From Helicobacter sp. (GTDB lineage Bacteria > Campylobacterota > Campylobacteria > Campylobacterales > Helicobacteraceae): 17,812 bases of DNA. The notes under the pieces are model-generated. The model was not told the origin of the DNA and did no database searches. It worked only from the letters and a program-made list of their open reading frames with translations. Where the stretch lies: positions 1 to 17,812 of the forward strand of contig NZ_JAAVGY010000018.1 of the NCBI RefSeq assembly GCF_014799995.1. The letters run 5' to 3'. Shown piece by piece: positions 7,281 to 14,418 of the stretch. The translations under genes were made by a program, and so were the position numbers. Positions within the stretch are counted from its first letter, which is position 1; every line of letters begins with the position of its first letter.

Positions 7281-7320
7281 TCCGCCCATTAAAAATTATA
7301 TTTTTTTGGAGGTAATTCTT

Positions 7321-7581
7321 ATGAATTTCAAACCACTTGGAGAAAGAGTTCTAGTAGAAAGACTAGAAGAAGACACAAAAACCGCTTCAGGTATTATTAT
7401 CCCTGATAATGCAAAAGAAAAACCACTTGAGGGCGTTGTCCAAGCAATTGGCAATGAGGTAAAAGAAGTGAAAGTGGGCGATAAAGTTGTTTTTGGCAAA
7501 TATTCTGGAACTGAAGTTAAAATTGACGGAAAAGAATATTTGATTTTAAAACTTGAAGATGTTTTAGGCATTAGAGCTTAA
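7321..7581 (+). CDS. groES: Co-chaperonin GroES (Hsp10)
   Basis: An 86-residue subunit of the heptameric lid that caps GroEL during ATP-driven protein folding. Visible features are KPLGERVLVER at 4-14, the mobile loop around 17-34 with the GroEL-binding residues GIII at 24-27, GDKVVFGKYSGTEVK at 53-67, and LKLEDVLGI near the end. The frame is open upstream to 7252, but that ATT/TTG region is promoter; ATG 7321 has GGAGGT eight bases before it. The protein ends at Ala86 and lacks the His- and Cys-rich nickel-binding extension of H. pylori HspA. It is co-transcribed with groEL, 26 bases downstream, from a consensus promoter. Confidence 0.97.
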   Translation: MNFKPLGERVLVERLEEDTKTASGIIIPDNAKEKPLEGVVQAIGNEVKEVKVGDKVVFGKYSGTEVKIDGKEYLILKLEDVLGIRA

Positions 7582-7607
7582 TTAAATATAAACTTAAGGA
7601 GATAAAA

Positions 7608-9248
7608 ATGGCAAGTAAAGAAATTAATTTTTCAGATAGTGCAAGAAATAGATTATATGAAGGCGTAAAACAACTCAATGACGCAGTAAAAGTAACAATG
7701 GGACCAAGAGGACGCAATGTTTTAATTCAAAAAAGCTTTGGAGCACCAAATATTACAAAAGATGGTGTTTCTGTCGCAAAAGAAATTGAACTTGCAGACC
7801 CTATTGCAAATATGGGAGCACAACTCGTTAAAGAAGTCGCAAGCAAAACTGCAGATGCAGCAGGAGATGGGACAACAACCGCAACAGTGCTTGCTTATAG
7901 CATTTTTAAAGAGGGATTGCGAAACATTACTGCTGGTGCGAATCCTGTGCAAGTAAAACGTGGAATGGATAAAGCAGCCGAAGCAATCACAGAAGAGTTA
8001 AGAAAAATCTCTAAGCCTGTTGCGGGCAAAAAGGAAATTGCGCAAGTCGCGACAATCTCCGCAAATTCCGATTCTAAAGTCGGTGAATTGATTGCAGAAG
8101 CAATGGAAAAAGTTGGCAAAGATGGCGTAATTACCGTGGAGGAAGCTAAAGGAATCAACGATGAGTTAAGCGTGGTAGAGGGAATGCAATTTGATAGAGG
8201 CTACCTTAGCCCATATTTCGTAACCAATAGCGATAAAATGGAAGCAGAGCTAGAGCATCCTTATGTTTTATTGACAGACAAAAAAATTACTTCTATGAAA
8301 GATATTCTTCCGCTTTTGGAATCCACAATGAAAAGTGGCAAACCTTTACTTATCATTGCAGAAGACATTGAGGGAGAGGCATTGACAACTTTGGTTGTGA
8401 ATAAATTGCGCGGCGTGCTTAATGTTGCTGCGGTTAAAGCTCCGGGATTTGGTGATAGAAGAAAAGAAATGTTAAAAGACATTGCGACTTTAACAGGTGG
8501 CGAGGTAATTAGCGAAGAGCTAGGCAAAACACTTGAGGCTGCAACCATTGATGATTTGGGGCAAGCTACTAGAATTGTCATTGATAAAGACAATACAACT
8601 ATCGTAGATGGTGCAGGGCAAAAAGAAGCAGTCAATGCAAGAATCGCACAGATTAAAACTCAAATCCAAAGCACAACAAGTGATTATGATAGAGAAAAAC
8701 TACAAGAAAGACTTGCAAAACTTAGCGGTGGTGTAGCGGTGATTAAAGTCGGTGCGGCAAGCGAAGTAGAAATGAAAGAGAAAAAAGACCGCGTAGATGA
8801 TGCGTTGAGTGCGACTAAAGCGGCAGTGGAAGAGGGAATTATCATCGGTGGAGGTGCAGCACTTGTCCGTGCAGCAGCGAAAGTAAGCTTGAAGCTTGAG
8901 GGTGATGAGAAAATCGGTTATGAAATCATTAAACGTGCAATTTCTGCACCGATTAAACAAATCGCAACGAATGCAGGATTTGATGACGGTGTTGTCGTGA
9001 ATAATGTAGAAAAAGATTCCAATATCAATCACGGATTTGACGCTTCTAATGGAACTTATGTAGATATGTTTGAAGCCGGAATTATTGACCCTTTAAAGGT
9101 TGCTAGAATCGCATTGCAAAATGCAGTTTCTGTCTCTAGTTTATTGCTCACCACAGAAGCCACAGTGCATGAAATCAAAGAAGATAAACCCGCAATGCCA
9201 GATATGAGTGGTATGGGCGGAATGGGAGGTATGGGCGGAATGATGTAA
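7608..9248 (+). CDS. groEL: Chaperonin GroEL (Hsp60)
   Basis: The 546-residue subunit of the tetradecameric folding chamber that binds unfolded proteins and, with GroES, encloses them through ATP hydrolysis. The ATP site is visible as TMGPRGRNVLI near 31-41 and DAAGDGTTTATVLA near 83-96, including the catalytic-region Asp of GDGTT. The apical domain is about 190-375, with AVKAPGFGDRRKEML near 272-286. IGGGAALVRA near 412 marks the second equatorial part. The C-terminal tail is the usual GGM repeat (GMGGMGGMGGMM). The start ATG 7608 is preceded by AAGGAGAT. Length and all blocks are normal. Expression is from the groES promoter. Confidence 0.99.
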   Translation: MASKEINFSDSARNRLYEGVKQLNDAVKVTMGPRGRNVLIQKSFGAPNITKDGVSVAKEIELADPIANMGAQLVKEVASKTADAAGDGTTTATVLAYSIFKEGLRNITAGANPVQVKRGMDKAAEAITEELRKISKPVAGKKEIAQVATISANSDSKVGELIAEAMEKVGKDGVITVEEAKGINDELSVVEGMQFDRGYLSPYFVTNSDKMEAELEHPYVLLTDKKITSMKDILPLLESTMKSGKPLLIIAEDIEGEALTTLVVNKLRGVLNVAAVKAPGFGDRRKEMLKDIATLTGGEVISEELGKTLEAATIDDLGQATRIVIDKDNTTIVDGAGQKEAVNARIAQIKTQIQSTTSDYDREKLQERLAKLSGGVAVIKVGAASEVEMKEKKDRVDDALSATKAAVEEGIIIGGGAALVRAAAKVSLKLEGDEKIGYEIIKRAISAPIKQIATNAGFDDGVVVNNVEKDSNINHGFDASNGTYVDMFEAGIIDPLKVARIALQNAVSVSSLLLTTEATVHEIKEDKPAMPDMSGMGGMGGMGGMM

Positions 9249-9497
9249 TTCCCCCTTGCTTTAGTTTAAAAAGTTTTGTTACGCATTGCTTTCTTGCTCT
9301 TTTAGGAGGCAATGCAACAAAGCAAATTTATAATTTTGCTAGTCATTGCGATAAAATAATCCAATCTCTTTGATAATAAACTTCGTAGCTAATCTGCCTC
9401 TCCATTTAAAACTTTAAAAATCTTGAATCTAAAATCAACAATTAAGCGGGATTTATTGTAGAATATCATCTTTTAATTAAAGTAATAAGGTTATGTT
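9249..9497 (+). terminator. groEL-pepF intergenic region with a groESL terminator-like hairpin
   Basis: These 249 bases hold no credible gene. GCATTGC (9283-9289) pairs with GCAATGC (9310-9316), and TTTGTT (9275-9280) with AACAAA (9317-9322) across a two-base bulge, giving a 13-bp interrupted hairpin 27 bases after the groEL stop. The following sequence is A/T-rich without a clean U run, so termination is probable but not certain. The rest, up to the pepF promoter near 9459, is AT-rich and shows nothing I can name. Confidence 0.5.
9435..9464 (+). promoter_or_regulatory. Candidate promoter of the pepF unit
   Basis: TAGAAT (9459-9464), preceded by TTG, is a likely -10. TCAACA (9435-9440) could be a weak -35 with an 18-base spacer. 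The start of transcription would be near 9471, about 27 nt before the pepF ATG. Confidence 0.45.
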
Positions 9498-11237
9498 ATG
9501 GAATCTAAAGATTTATGGGACTTAAAGCCACTTTTTAGCAATGACGAATCTTTGCAAGACGCAATTACGCAAAGCAAGGAAGAGGCAAAAGCATTTGAAC
9601 AATCTTACAAAGACAATCTTTCTACACTTACCGCAGAATCTTTTAATGAAGCGATAAAAACCTATGAGAGAATTTGTGAAAATCTTTCACGCATTATGAC
9701 TTATGCTTTTTTGCGCTTTGCTTCCAACACAAAAGAGGGAGCATTTTATGCAAATTGTGAAATGCAAGTCAATAGCGCACAGGAATCTCTCTTGTTTTTT
9801 GACTTGGAATTTAATGCACTTAGCGAGACCAAGCGACAAGAGTTTATCCAATATTCAAAGGAATACGCTTATTATTTGGAGCTTTTGAGCAAGGATTCTA
9901 AACACCAATTAAGCTTGAAAGAAGAAAAGATTTTATTAAAAACACAGCCTGTGGGTGTAGATAGTTTCAAGCGTCTGTTTGATGAGCATTTGAGTCGTTT
10001 GCGATTCAAAATTACTCTCAATGGCAACCCAAAGGAAGTTGGTGAAGAAGAGGTTTTGAGCTTATTGTATGACAAAGAAAGAGAAGTGCGTAAAATGGCG
10101 CAAGAATCCCTAAGCAAGGGGCTAGAACAGAATCTTGATTTGTTAGCCTATATCTATAATGTCGTGCGCAAAGATTTGAAAATCACGACCAATTTAAGAA
10201 ATTATGCGAGTTTAGAGGAATCACGTCATTTAGATAATCAAACGACACAAAAAAGTGTGGATTCTATGGTAAAAACTATCAATGAGAATGTTGGAATCGT
10301 AGAGGAATATTATACGCTTAAGGCTAAGATGTTGGGACTTGAGACACTTTATGATTATGACAGATATGCGCCTATTGCTTGTGGTGAGGAAATAGAATTT
10401 ACTTATCAAGATTCCAAAGAGATTGTATTGGAGACTTTCAAAGAGTTTTCACCCAAATTTCATAGAATCGCAAATCGTGCATTTGAGGAGGGTTGGGTAG
10501 ATTCTCACCCTAGAGAAAATAAACGCGGAGGGGCTTTTAGTCATAGTGCCGTGCCGAGCGTGCATCCTTATTTAATGCTTAATTATACCAATCGTAGAAG
10601 AGATGCCTTTACAATGGCGCACGAGCTAGGACACACAATCCATCAAACCCTATCCTATAAAGTAGGCTATCTTAATGCGGATACTCCTTTGACGACTGCA
10701 GAAACTGCTTCGGTGTTTGCGGAAATGTTGCTTTTTGAAAAAATGAAAGCAAATTTGAATCGCGAACAAAAAATTGAATTGTATGCAGGCAAATTAGAAG
10801 ATGTGTTTGCGACACTTTTTCGTCAAAATGTTTTTACGAATTTTGAACGGCTAGTGCATAGCAAAGAGGGCGAATTGGACAAAGAGGAGTTTAGCACACT
10901 TTGGCAGCAAGAAAATCAAAAAATGTTTGGTAAGAGCGTGATTCTAACTTCAAATTATCGTCTTTGGTGGTCTTACATTCCGCACTTTATTCATACGCCT
11001 TTTTATTGTTATGCGTATAGTTATGGGCAGCTTTTGGTTTTTGCACTTTTTGGTGTTTATCGTCTCAAACCTTCTGAATTTGTTGCAAAATACGAAGAGT
11101 TTTTGAGTCTTGGCGGGAGTAAATCCCCTAAAGATTTGGTGGGAATTTTTGGTTTGGATATTGAAAGTGATGATTTTTGGCAGATTGGTATCAATGAAGT
11201 TAAGTTATTATTAGAGGGATTAAAGGCGATTTTATAA
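9498..11237 (+). CDS. pepF: Oligoendopeptidase F (M3 zinc metallopeptidase)
   Basis: A 579-residue cytoplasmic peptidase of family M3B that cuts short oligopeptides. The zinc site is intact: HELGH at 375-379 within FTMAHELGHTIHQ, and the third ligand in AETASVFAEM (Glu402). The helical N-terminal domain (about 1-190) and the C-terminal block SYIPHFIHTPFYCYAYSYGQ at 492-511 are typical of PepF, as is the length. No signal peptide is seen. ATG 9498 has AAGG seven bases before it. It is first in a plus-strand series whose next gene begins 9 bases after its stop, with that gene's ribosome binding site overlapping the pepF stop. As I recall, H. pylori pepF (HP0470) is also followed by a row of conserved hypothetical genes. 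Confidence 0.95.
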   Translation: MESKDLWDLKPLFSNDESLQDAITQSKEEAKAFEQSYKDNLSTLTAESFNEAIKTYERICENLSRIMTYAFLRFASNTKEGAFYANCEMQVNSAQESLLFFDLEFNALSETKRQEFIQYSKEYAYYLELLSKDSKHQLSLKEEKILLKTQPVGVDSFKRLFDEHLSRLRFKITLNGNPKEVGEEEVLSLLYDKEREVRKMAQESLSKGLEQNLDLLAYIYNVVRKDLKITTNLRNYASLEESRHLDNQTTQKSVDSMVKTINENVGIVEEYYTLKAKMLGLETLYDYDRYAPIACGEEIEFTYQDSKEIVLETFKEFSPKFHRIANRAFEEGWVDSHPRENKRGGAFSHSAVPSVHPYLMLNYTNRRRDAFTMAHELGHTIHQTLSYKVGYLNADTPLTTAETASVFAEMLLFEKMKANLNREQKIELYAGKLEDVFATLFRQNVFTNFERLVHSKEGELDKEEFSTLWQQENQKMFGKSVILTSNYRLWWSYIPHFIHTPFYCYAYSYGQLLVFALFGVYRLKPSEFVAKYEEFLSLGGSKSPKDLVGIFGLDIESDDFWQIGINEVKLLLEGLKAIL

Positions 11238-11246
11238 GGAGGTGTG

Positions 11247-11720
11247 ATGAAAAGTTTGTTAAAAGACAAAAAGTTTCAAGAATTATTAAAGGGGCATTGC
11301 GCGGCAGTGTTAGAATATTTAATTCATAAAAAAATCAACTTTTCTATTGTATGCAATGTGAAACGCGTGAAATTTGAACCTGAACTCCCAGAATCCATTA
11401 GAGGTTCTTTTAGTGATTTGACGGTCTTTATTCTTGCGGGATATACTTTTGAAAGCTTGGAAGTGGATTCTAAAAATCTCTATTTTGAAGCGGGATTCGG
11501 TGAGGAAAATTTGGGCAGTTTTGTAACAACGCCACTAGATTCTATTGTGCAGATTTTGCTACCCAATGTAGAGGATTTGCACGCAGATTTTTGCGTATAT
11601 ATAAATCTTTTTGCAACATTAATAGGGACAGAATACGATAAAAATGGAGAAGAAGAAGGCATTAATAGTTCAATGAAAGCCCTTTTAGCAAATCCAAAAA
11701 ATAAAAGGTTTAAAAAATAA
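11247..11720 (+). CDS. SspB-like protein, possible ClpX adaptor
   Basis: A 157-residue protein with no signal peptide or membrane segment. Residues 60-84 align without gaps to E. coli SspB 53-77 as I remember it: VFILAGYTFESLEVDSKNLY then FEAGFG, against VLNIAPRAVGNLELANDEVR then FNARFG. TTPLDSIVQILL at 94-105 matches VSVPLAAVLAIYA, and the N-terminal helix-strand (VLEYLIHKKINFSIVCNV, 21-38) matches SspB's opening. SspB delivers ssrA-tagged proteins to ClpXP. The tail is short and basic (NPKNKRFKK), without the clear LRVVK ClpX-binding motif, so the role is a hypothesis. ATG 11247 is preferred to GTG 11244 because AAGGAGGT (11236-11243) would be too close to the GTG. It follows pepF by 9 bases. 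tmRNA is encoded about 2.3 kb away. Confidence 0.55.
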   Translation: MKSLLKDKKFQELLKGHCAAVLEYLIHKKINFSIVCNVKRVKFEPELPESIRGSFSDLTVFILAGYTFESLEVDSKNLYFEAGFGEENLGSFVTTPLDSIVQILLPNVEDLHADFCVYINLFATLIGTEYDKNGEEEGINSSMKALLANPKNKRFKK

Positions 11721-11722
11721 TT

Positions 11723-11731
11723 TGCTATACT
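11723..11731 (+). promoter_or_regulatory. Candidate extended -10 promoter for the B-like/E-like gene pair
   Basis: TGCTATACT has a TGn extension followed by TATACT (11726-11731), directly after the SspB-like stop and 32 bases before the next start. It may give the downstream genes their own transcription in addition to read-through from pepF. Confidence 0.35.
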
Positions 11732-11763
11732 TCAAAATTTAGTGATTTGCAATGGGAGAACAG

Positions 11764-12516
11764 ATGAACAAAAAAATTAGTTTAGAATTATTCCGATTTG
11801 ATATAAAAACGGATTATTTACCTTATTTTGCAAAGCTGATTATAAAAATTAATCCACAAAAGTCCCTATTAGATTTGCTCGCAATGATTCAAGAGAATGT
11901 GCTAGAGTATGGTTATAATGCGTATGGGTTTAAGATTAATGGAGTGGTGGTATTTGATTTTAGCCTCAAGATAGAAGACTTAATTAAAAATTTTGGATTA
12001 GAGTGGAAAATAGAACCCCTCAATCCGCATTTGGCACTGAAAGATTTAATCATTGATGTCCAGCCATTTTTGCAAAAAATAGAATCCTTAAAGAGTGTCG
12101 GACTTGATGAATTGGCGCAAGAGGAAGTGCAGAGTGTGCTAAAAGACGCGGAATTTAGAGGTTTAGAAGCGTTAGATACAGAAACACAAAGCATTGAAGA
12201 TGCCTTTTTGCTCTCTTTCCTGCCTTTTGCTTATGCAACGCCTCTAAGCGTTGAAAATCCAGAATATTTAGGCGAGGCATATTTTATTTTGGCTGCTTCT
12301 TTGTATGCAAAGCACAAAACCCAAGAAATTTTAGAGGCTGTTTGCGAGTTAGAAAATGGAATCTTGAATGCACAGAGTTTGCAAACTTATCTTTTCCCGC
12401 AAAATACAAAGTTTGACGCGTGCATTAATGAGTTAAAGAGAATTGTTTTTGAAATGAGTGAAAATTCTAAAATTCAATCTTTCAAATCAAAACTGCTCAA
12501 AAAAGTTAATTTTTAA
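11764..12516 (+). CDS. Cluster-less relative of SdhB/FrdB/MfrB iron-sulfur subunit
   Basis: A 250-residue protein. Residues 11-110 follow the N-terminal [2Fe-2S] domain of fumarate reductase/succinate dehydrogenase B subunits: RFDIKTDYLPY, SLLDLLAMIQEN, GFKINGV (55-61), IEPLNPHLALKDLIIDVQPF (83-102). Residues 145-230 follow the second ferredoxin domain: ATPLSVENPEYLGEAYFILA (158-177) matches ACPQFGLNPEFIGPAALTLA, and FDACINELKR matches the terminal helix. The cysteines that should bind clusters are replaced: Tyr51, Tyr54, Phe66, Leu149, Phe152, Phe155, Thr159. The first [2Fe-2S] loop is shortened by about 10 residues. Only Cys194 and Cys220 remain, and neither is at a ligand position. It cannot be a normal electron carrier. 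ATG 11764 has GGGAGA at the right distance; ATG 11752 has none. The next gene starts 9 bases later and resembles the E subunit. Confidence 0.7.
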   Translation: MNKKISLELFRFDIKTDYLPYFAKLIIKINPQKSLLDLLAMIQENVLEYGYNAYGFKINGVVVFDFSLKIEDLIKNFGLEWKIEPLNPHLALKDLIIDVQPFLQKIESLKSVGLDELAQEEVQSVLKDAEFRGLEALDTETQSIEDAFLLSFLPFAYATPLSVENPEYLGEAYFILAASLYAKHKTQEILEAVCELENGILNAQSLQTYLFPQNTKFDACINELKRIVFEMSENSKIQSFKSKLLKKVNF

Positions 12517-12525
12517 GGATAGGAA

Positions 12526-13347
12526 ATGGAATCTTTTATTTTATTGCACAATGATTTATATCCCAAATCCGCACATATTCTAATGCAAAACTTCAAAATG
12601 CTTTTAGAGAAATTACAAATTCCAATTGAAAAATCCCAAACTATTACGCTTGAACAGAAATTTTTACCTTTTATTGAGAGGGTGAAGTATTATAAAAAAC
12701 TACTCCTTTTACTTTTAGAGGCACAGAGGGAGAATCACAAAATACTTCTTTGTGATTCGCAAAGTTTATTAGAAGTTACGGATTTTTTTAAAGCCCTTTA
12801 TGAAGAAACGGAATTGAGAGAATCCCTCATCAAAGAATGCGGTGTAGAGATTGATATTTTGAGTTTGGAAGATTGTTTTGTTTTTGTCCCAGAAATTGTG
12901 CTAGATGCGCTTAAAACTTGTCGCTTCAAACCTAGACGTTGGCAAGGATTCCGATGTGCTTTTATCGTAGATAGAAAACTTGAAAGATTGATTGTAGAAT
13001 CTCAAATCATTACTCGCCTAGAAGACATTACAGGACTTAAGATTCTGCCATTTTTCAAAGAGAGTTATGCGTATTTGCTCCAAACAAATCCACAATTAGC
13101 CTATAAAATGGGGGCGGCAGATTATTATGAAATGGTAGATAGTGGTGTAGATTTTATTTTAACACCCAATATTGACAATTTTGAACTAATGGATAGAAAT
13201 GCAATAGAGCTTAGAGATGCAAATGGGCGCGATGATTTGGAGATTCCATTATTGTTTATCCCCCAAGTGTTTTTAGCCCTTTTTGAGGAAACCACAAGCA
13301 ATGTTTTGTGTTTTGGGGAGCATAGCATTCCTCCTAGAATGCTCTAA
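12526..13347 (+). CDS. CCG-domain (SdhE/MfrE/HdrB-like) protein with cluster cysteines lost
   Basis: A 273-residue protein. Its second half follows the C-terminal CCG domain of HdrB/SdhE/MfrE: ITGLKILPF, then LAYKMGAADYYEMVDSGVDF (191-210), ILTPNIDNFELMD (211-223), IPLLFIPQVFLALF (240-253). In the family the third block reads roughly IVTxCPxCxxNLD; here both cysteines are Asn215 and Asn218. The CCG motif itself is absent, and YAYLL lies where it is expected. In the first half, KILLCDSQSLLEV (72-84) corresponds to the family's C-x2-C turn with only Cys76 kept and the partner changed to Gln79. Other cysteines (105, 117, 132, 144, 262) do not form CCG patterns. A [4Fe-4S] or non-cubane cluster is therefore unlikely. 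No signal or membrane segment is seen. It follows the B-like gene by 9 bases, in the order found in sdhB-sdhE and mfrB-mfrE. A structural role is inferred. Confidence 0.65.
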   Translation: MESFILLHNDLYPKSAHILMQNFKMLLEKLQIPIEKSQTITLEQKFLPFIERVKYYKKLLLLLLEAQRENHKILLCDSQSLLEVTDFFKALYEETELRESLIKECGVEIDILSLEDCFVFVPEIVLDALKTCRFKPRRWQGFRCAFIVDRKLERLIVESQIITRLEDITGLKILPFFKESYAYLLQTNPQLAYKMGAADYYEMVDSGVDFILTPNIDNFELMDRNAIELRDANGRDDLEIPLLFIPQVFLALFEETTSNVLCFGEHSIPPRML

Positions 13348-13356
13348 GAAGATAGA

Positions 13357-13641
13357 ATGGTCATCGTGTTAAAGGTTGTCGTTTCGCTTGTGATTGCGAT
13401 GATTTGGTATAAGCTTACTTCCAATCAAGAAACCGCTATTTTCTTTTTTGTGTTAATGCTTGTGATTTTTTTTATTCGTCCTATTGCATACCAAAGCCCA
13501 ACCGAACGTCAAGAATATTTAGAAAAATTCAAACGTTCCAAAGAGCGTCAAATGAATTTAGAGAGAATGCGCCGAGATGAAAAGAAAAAATCCGTAGAAG
13601 AAAAGAAAAAAAGAATGGGCGTGAAAGATAAAGATGAATAA
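13357..13641 (+). CDS. Small two-helix membrane protein with charged tail
   Basis: A 94-residue protein I do not recognise. Two hydrophobic segments are clear, about residues 2-19 (VIVLKVVVSLVIAMIWY) and 26-44 (AIFFFVLMLVIFFIRPIAY), separated by a short polar loop (KLTSNQET). Residues 45-94 form a strongly charged Lys/Arg/Glu-rich helix, probably a cytoplasmic coiled coil. A protein of this kind could anchor the preceding soluble proteins at the membrane, but that is speculation. ATG 13357 has a weak AAGAAGAT in front and lies 9 bases after the previous stop. The last 8 bases overlap cutA. Confidence 0.75.
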   Translation: MVIVLKVVVSLVIAMIWYKLTSNQETAIFFFVLMLVIFFIRPIAYQSPTERQEYLEKFKRSKERQMNLERMRRDEKKKSVEEKKKRMGVKDKDE

Positions 13642-13984
13642 GAAGCGTGAAAAAAGTCGTTTAATGTTGCTTCAAACAACAACGACAAAGGCAAATGCAG
13701 AAGCTTTGGTGGAAGTAGCTTTGCTCTCTAAACTTAGTGCTTGCGTGCAACAAACTGATATTCAAAGCCATTATTTTTGGAATCAGCCAAAACAAGATTC
13801 CCTAGAAATTTGTAATGAAAATGAAATCTTGTTAAGTTTTAAGGTTTTTAAACGAGATTTTAAGGCTTTACGCAGGCTCATTTTGCAGCATCATTCTTAT
13901 GAGATTCCAGAGATTATTGGCATTAAGCTATATCAAGTTTCTCAAGATTATAAAAAATGGTGCAAAGAAATGAGAAATGCTTAA
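13634..13984 (+). CDS. cutA: Divalent-cation tolerance protein CutA
   Basis: A 116-residue member of the CutA1 family, small trimeric ferredoxin-fold proteins linked to copper and other divalent metals. Family blocks: LLQTTTTKANAEAL at 12-25, SKLSACVQQTDIQSHYFW at 32-49 (canonical LAACVxxxxxxSxYxW), and HHSYEIPEIIGI at 86-97 (canonical HPYEVPEI; here Pro is Ser88). Cys37, His86 and His87 could bind metal. About ten residues (MNKKREKSRL) precede the usual start. ATG 13634 overlaps the preceding stop by 8 bases, so translation is probably coupled. The physiological role of CutA is unsettled. The stop is 52 bases from the 3' end of ssrA, which is convergent. The gap is A/T-only weak dyad sequence. 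Confidence 0.88.
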   Translation: MNKKREKSRLMLLQTTTTKANAEALVEVALLSKLSACVQQTDIQSHYFWNQPKQDSLEICNENEILLSFKVFKRDFKALRRLILQHHSYEIPEIIGIKLYQVSQDYKKWCKEMRNA

Positions 13985-14036
13985 AGAATCTTTTGCAAAA
14001 TTTTAAGTATTTTTAAATTTTTAGAATGATAGCAAA

Positions 14037-14405
14037 TGGTGGAGCTGTGGGGAATCAAACCCCAGTCCAAAAACAAAACCAACAATAGCCGATACACATG
14101 CTTGCTTGGATTTTGAATCTTTCTTGCAAACACCAACTTCCAAAAATAATGTTTCAAGGCAACCAAAAACTTAACTTAACATTTGGTAATGTAAAGCGCA
14201 TCTAGCTTAGATGATGTCTTTGAAAAGTCGCTAGAATCCTTATTCAAAAACAGCTCCAAAGTAAATTAAACTTACGCAACTTTAGCGTAAGCGGGAGCGT
14301 AATTTGCGTTGTTTGCGTTTATATTTATGTGCTAGTTTTGCGACATAACACAAGTCGGCATGCAGCTAGAGCCATCTCATTCTTGTCGAAATTCAAGTCA
14401 GCCCC
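14037..14405 (-). ncRNA. ssrA: tmRNA (ssrA)
   Basis: A 369-nt transfer-messenger RNA that rescues stalled ribosomes and tags the unfinished protein for proteolysis. The 5' end GGGGCUGA (14405-14398) pairs with the 3' AGCUCC before the encoded A-CCA (CCA ends at 14037), with the usual G-U pair at position 3. The 3' part carries a T arm with GGGGUUUGAUUCCCC. The tag frame begins with GCA at 14316 and ends with TAA at 14272, reading ANNANYAPAYAKVA. This fits C. jejuni (ANNVKFAPAYAKAA) and H. pylori (VNNTDYAPAYAKAA) except for Val at the second-last position. Upstream of the tag is a conserved 5' region with AAUUUCGACAAGAAUGAGAUGG, and downstream lie the expected pseudoknot sequences. SmpB is not encoded in this window. 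Confidence 0.97.
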
Positions 14406-14418
14406 AAAAGAAGTTGCG

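Noticed and set aside
7025..7320. CIRCE (HrcA) element before groES
   Set aside because: I looked for TTAGCACTC-N9-GAGTGCTAA on both strands and saw neither arm.
8261..9032. Long antisense frames opposite groEL
   Set aside because: Low-complexity Ser/Ala- or Cys/Phe-rich translations without ribosome binding sites; shadows of a highly biased coding sequence.
9325..9430. Possible small RNA between groEL and pepF
   Set aside because: No promoter-hairpin-T-run arrangement and no tRNA-like folding could be found by eye.
11244..11246. GTG start of the SspB-like gene
   Set aside because: Only one base separates it from AAGGAGG. ATG 11247 has a more workable spacing.
11752..11763. ATG 11752 (MGEQ) as start of the B-like gene
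   Set aside because: It has no ribosome binding site, whereas GGGAGA inside this stretch serves ATG 11764.
13985..14036. Rho-independent terminator between cutA and ssrA
   Set aside because: There is only an A/T-only imperfect dyad (AAAATTT...AATTTTT) and no GC stem, so it is too weak to list.
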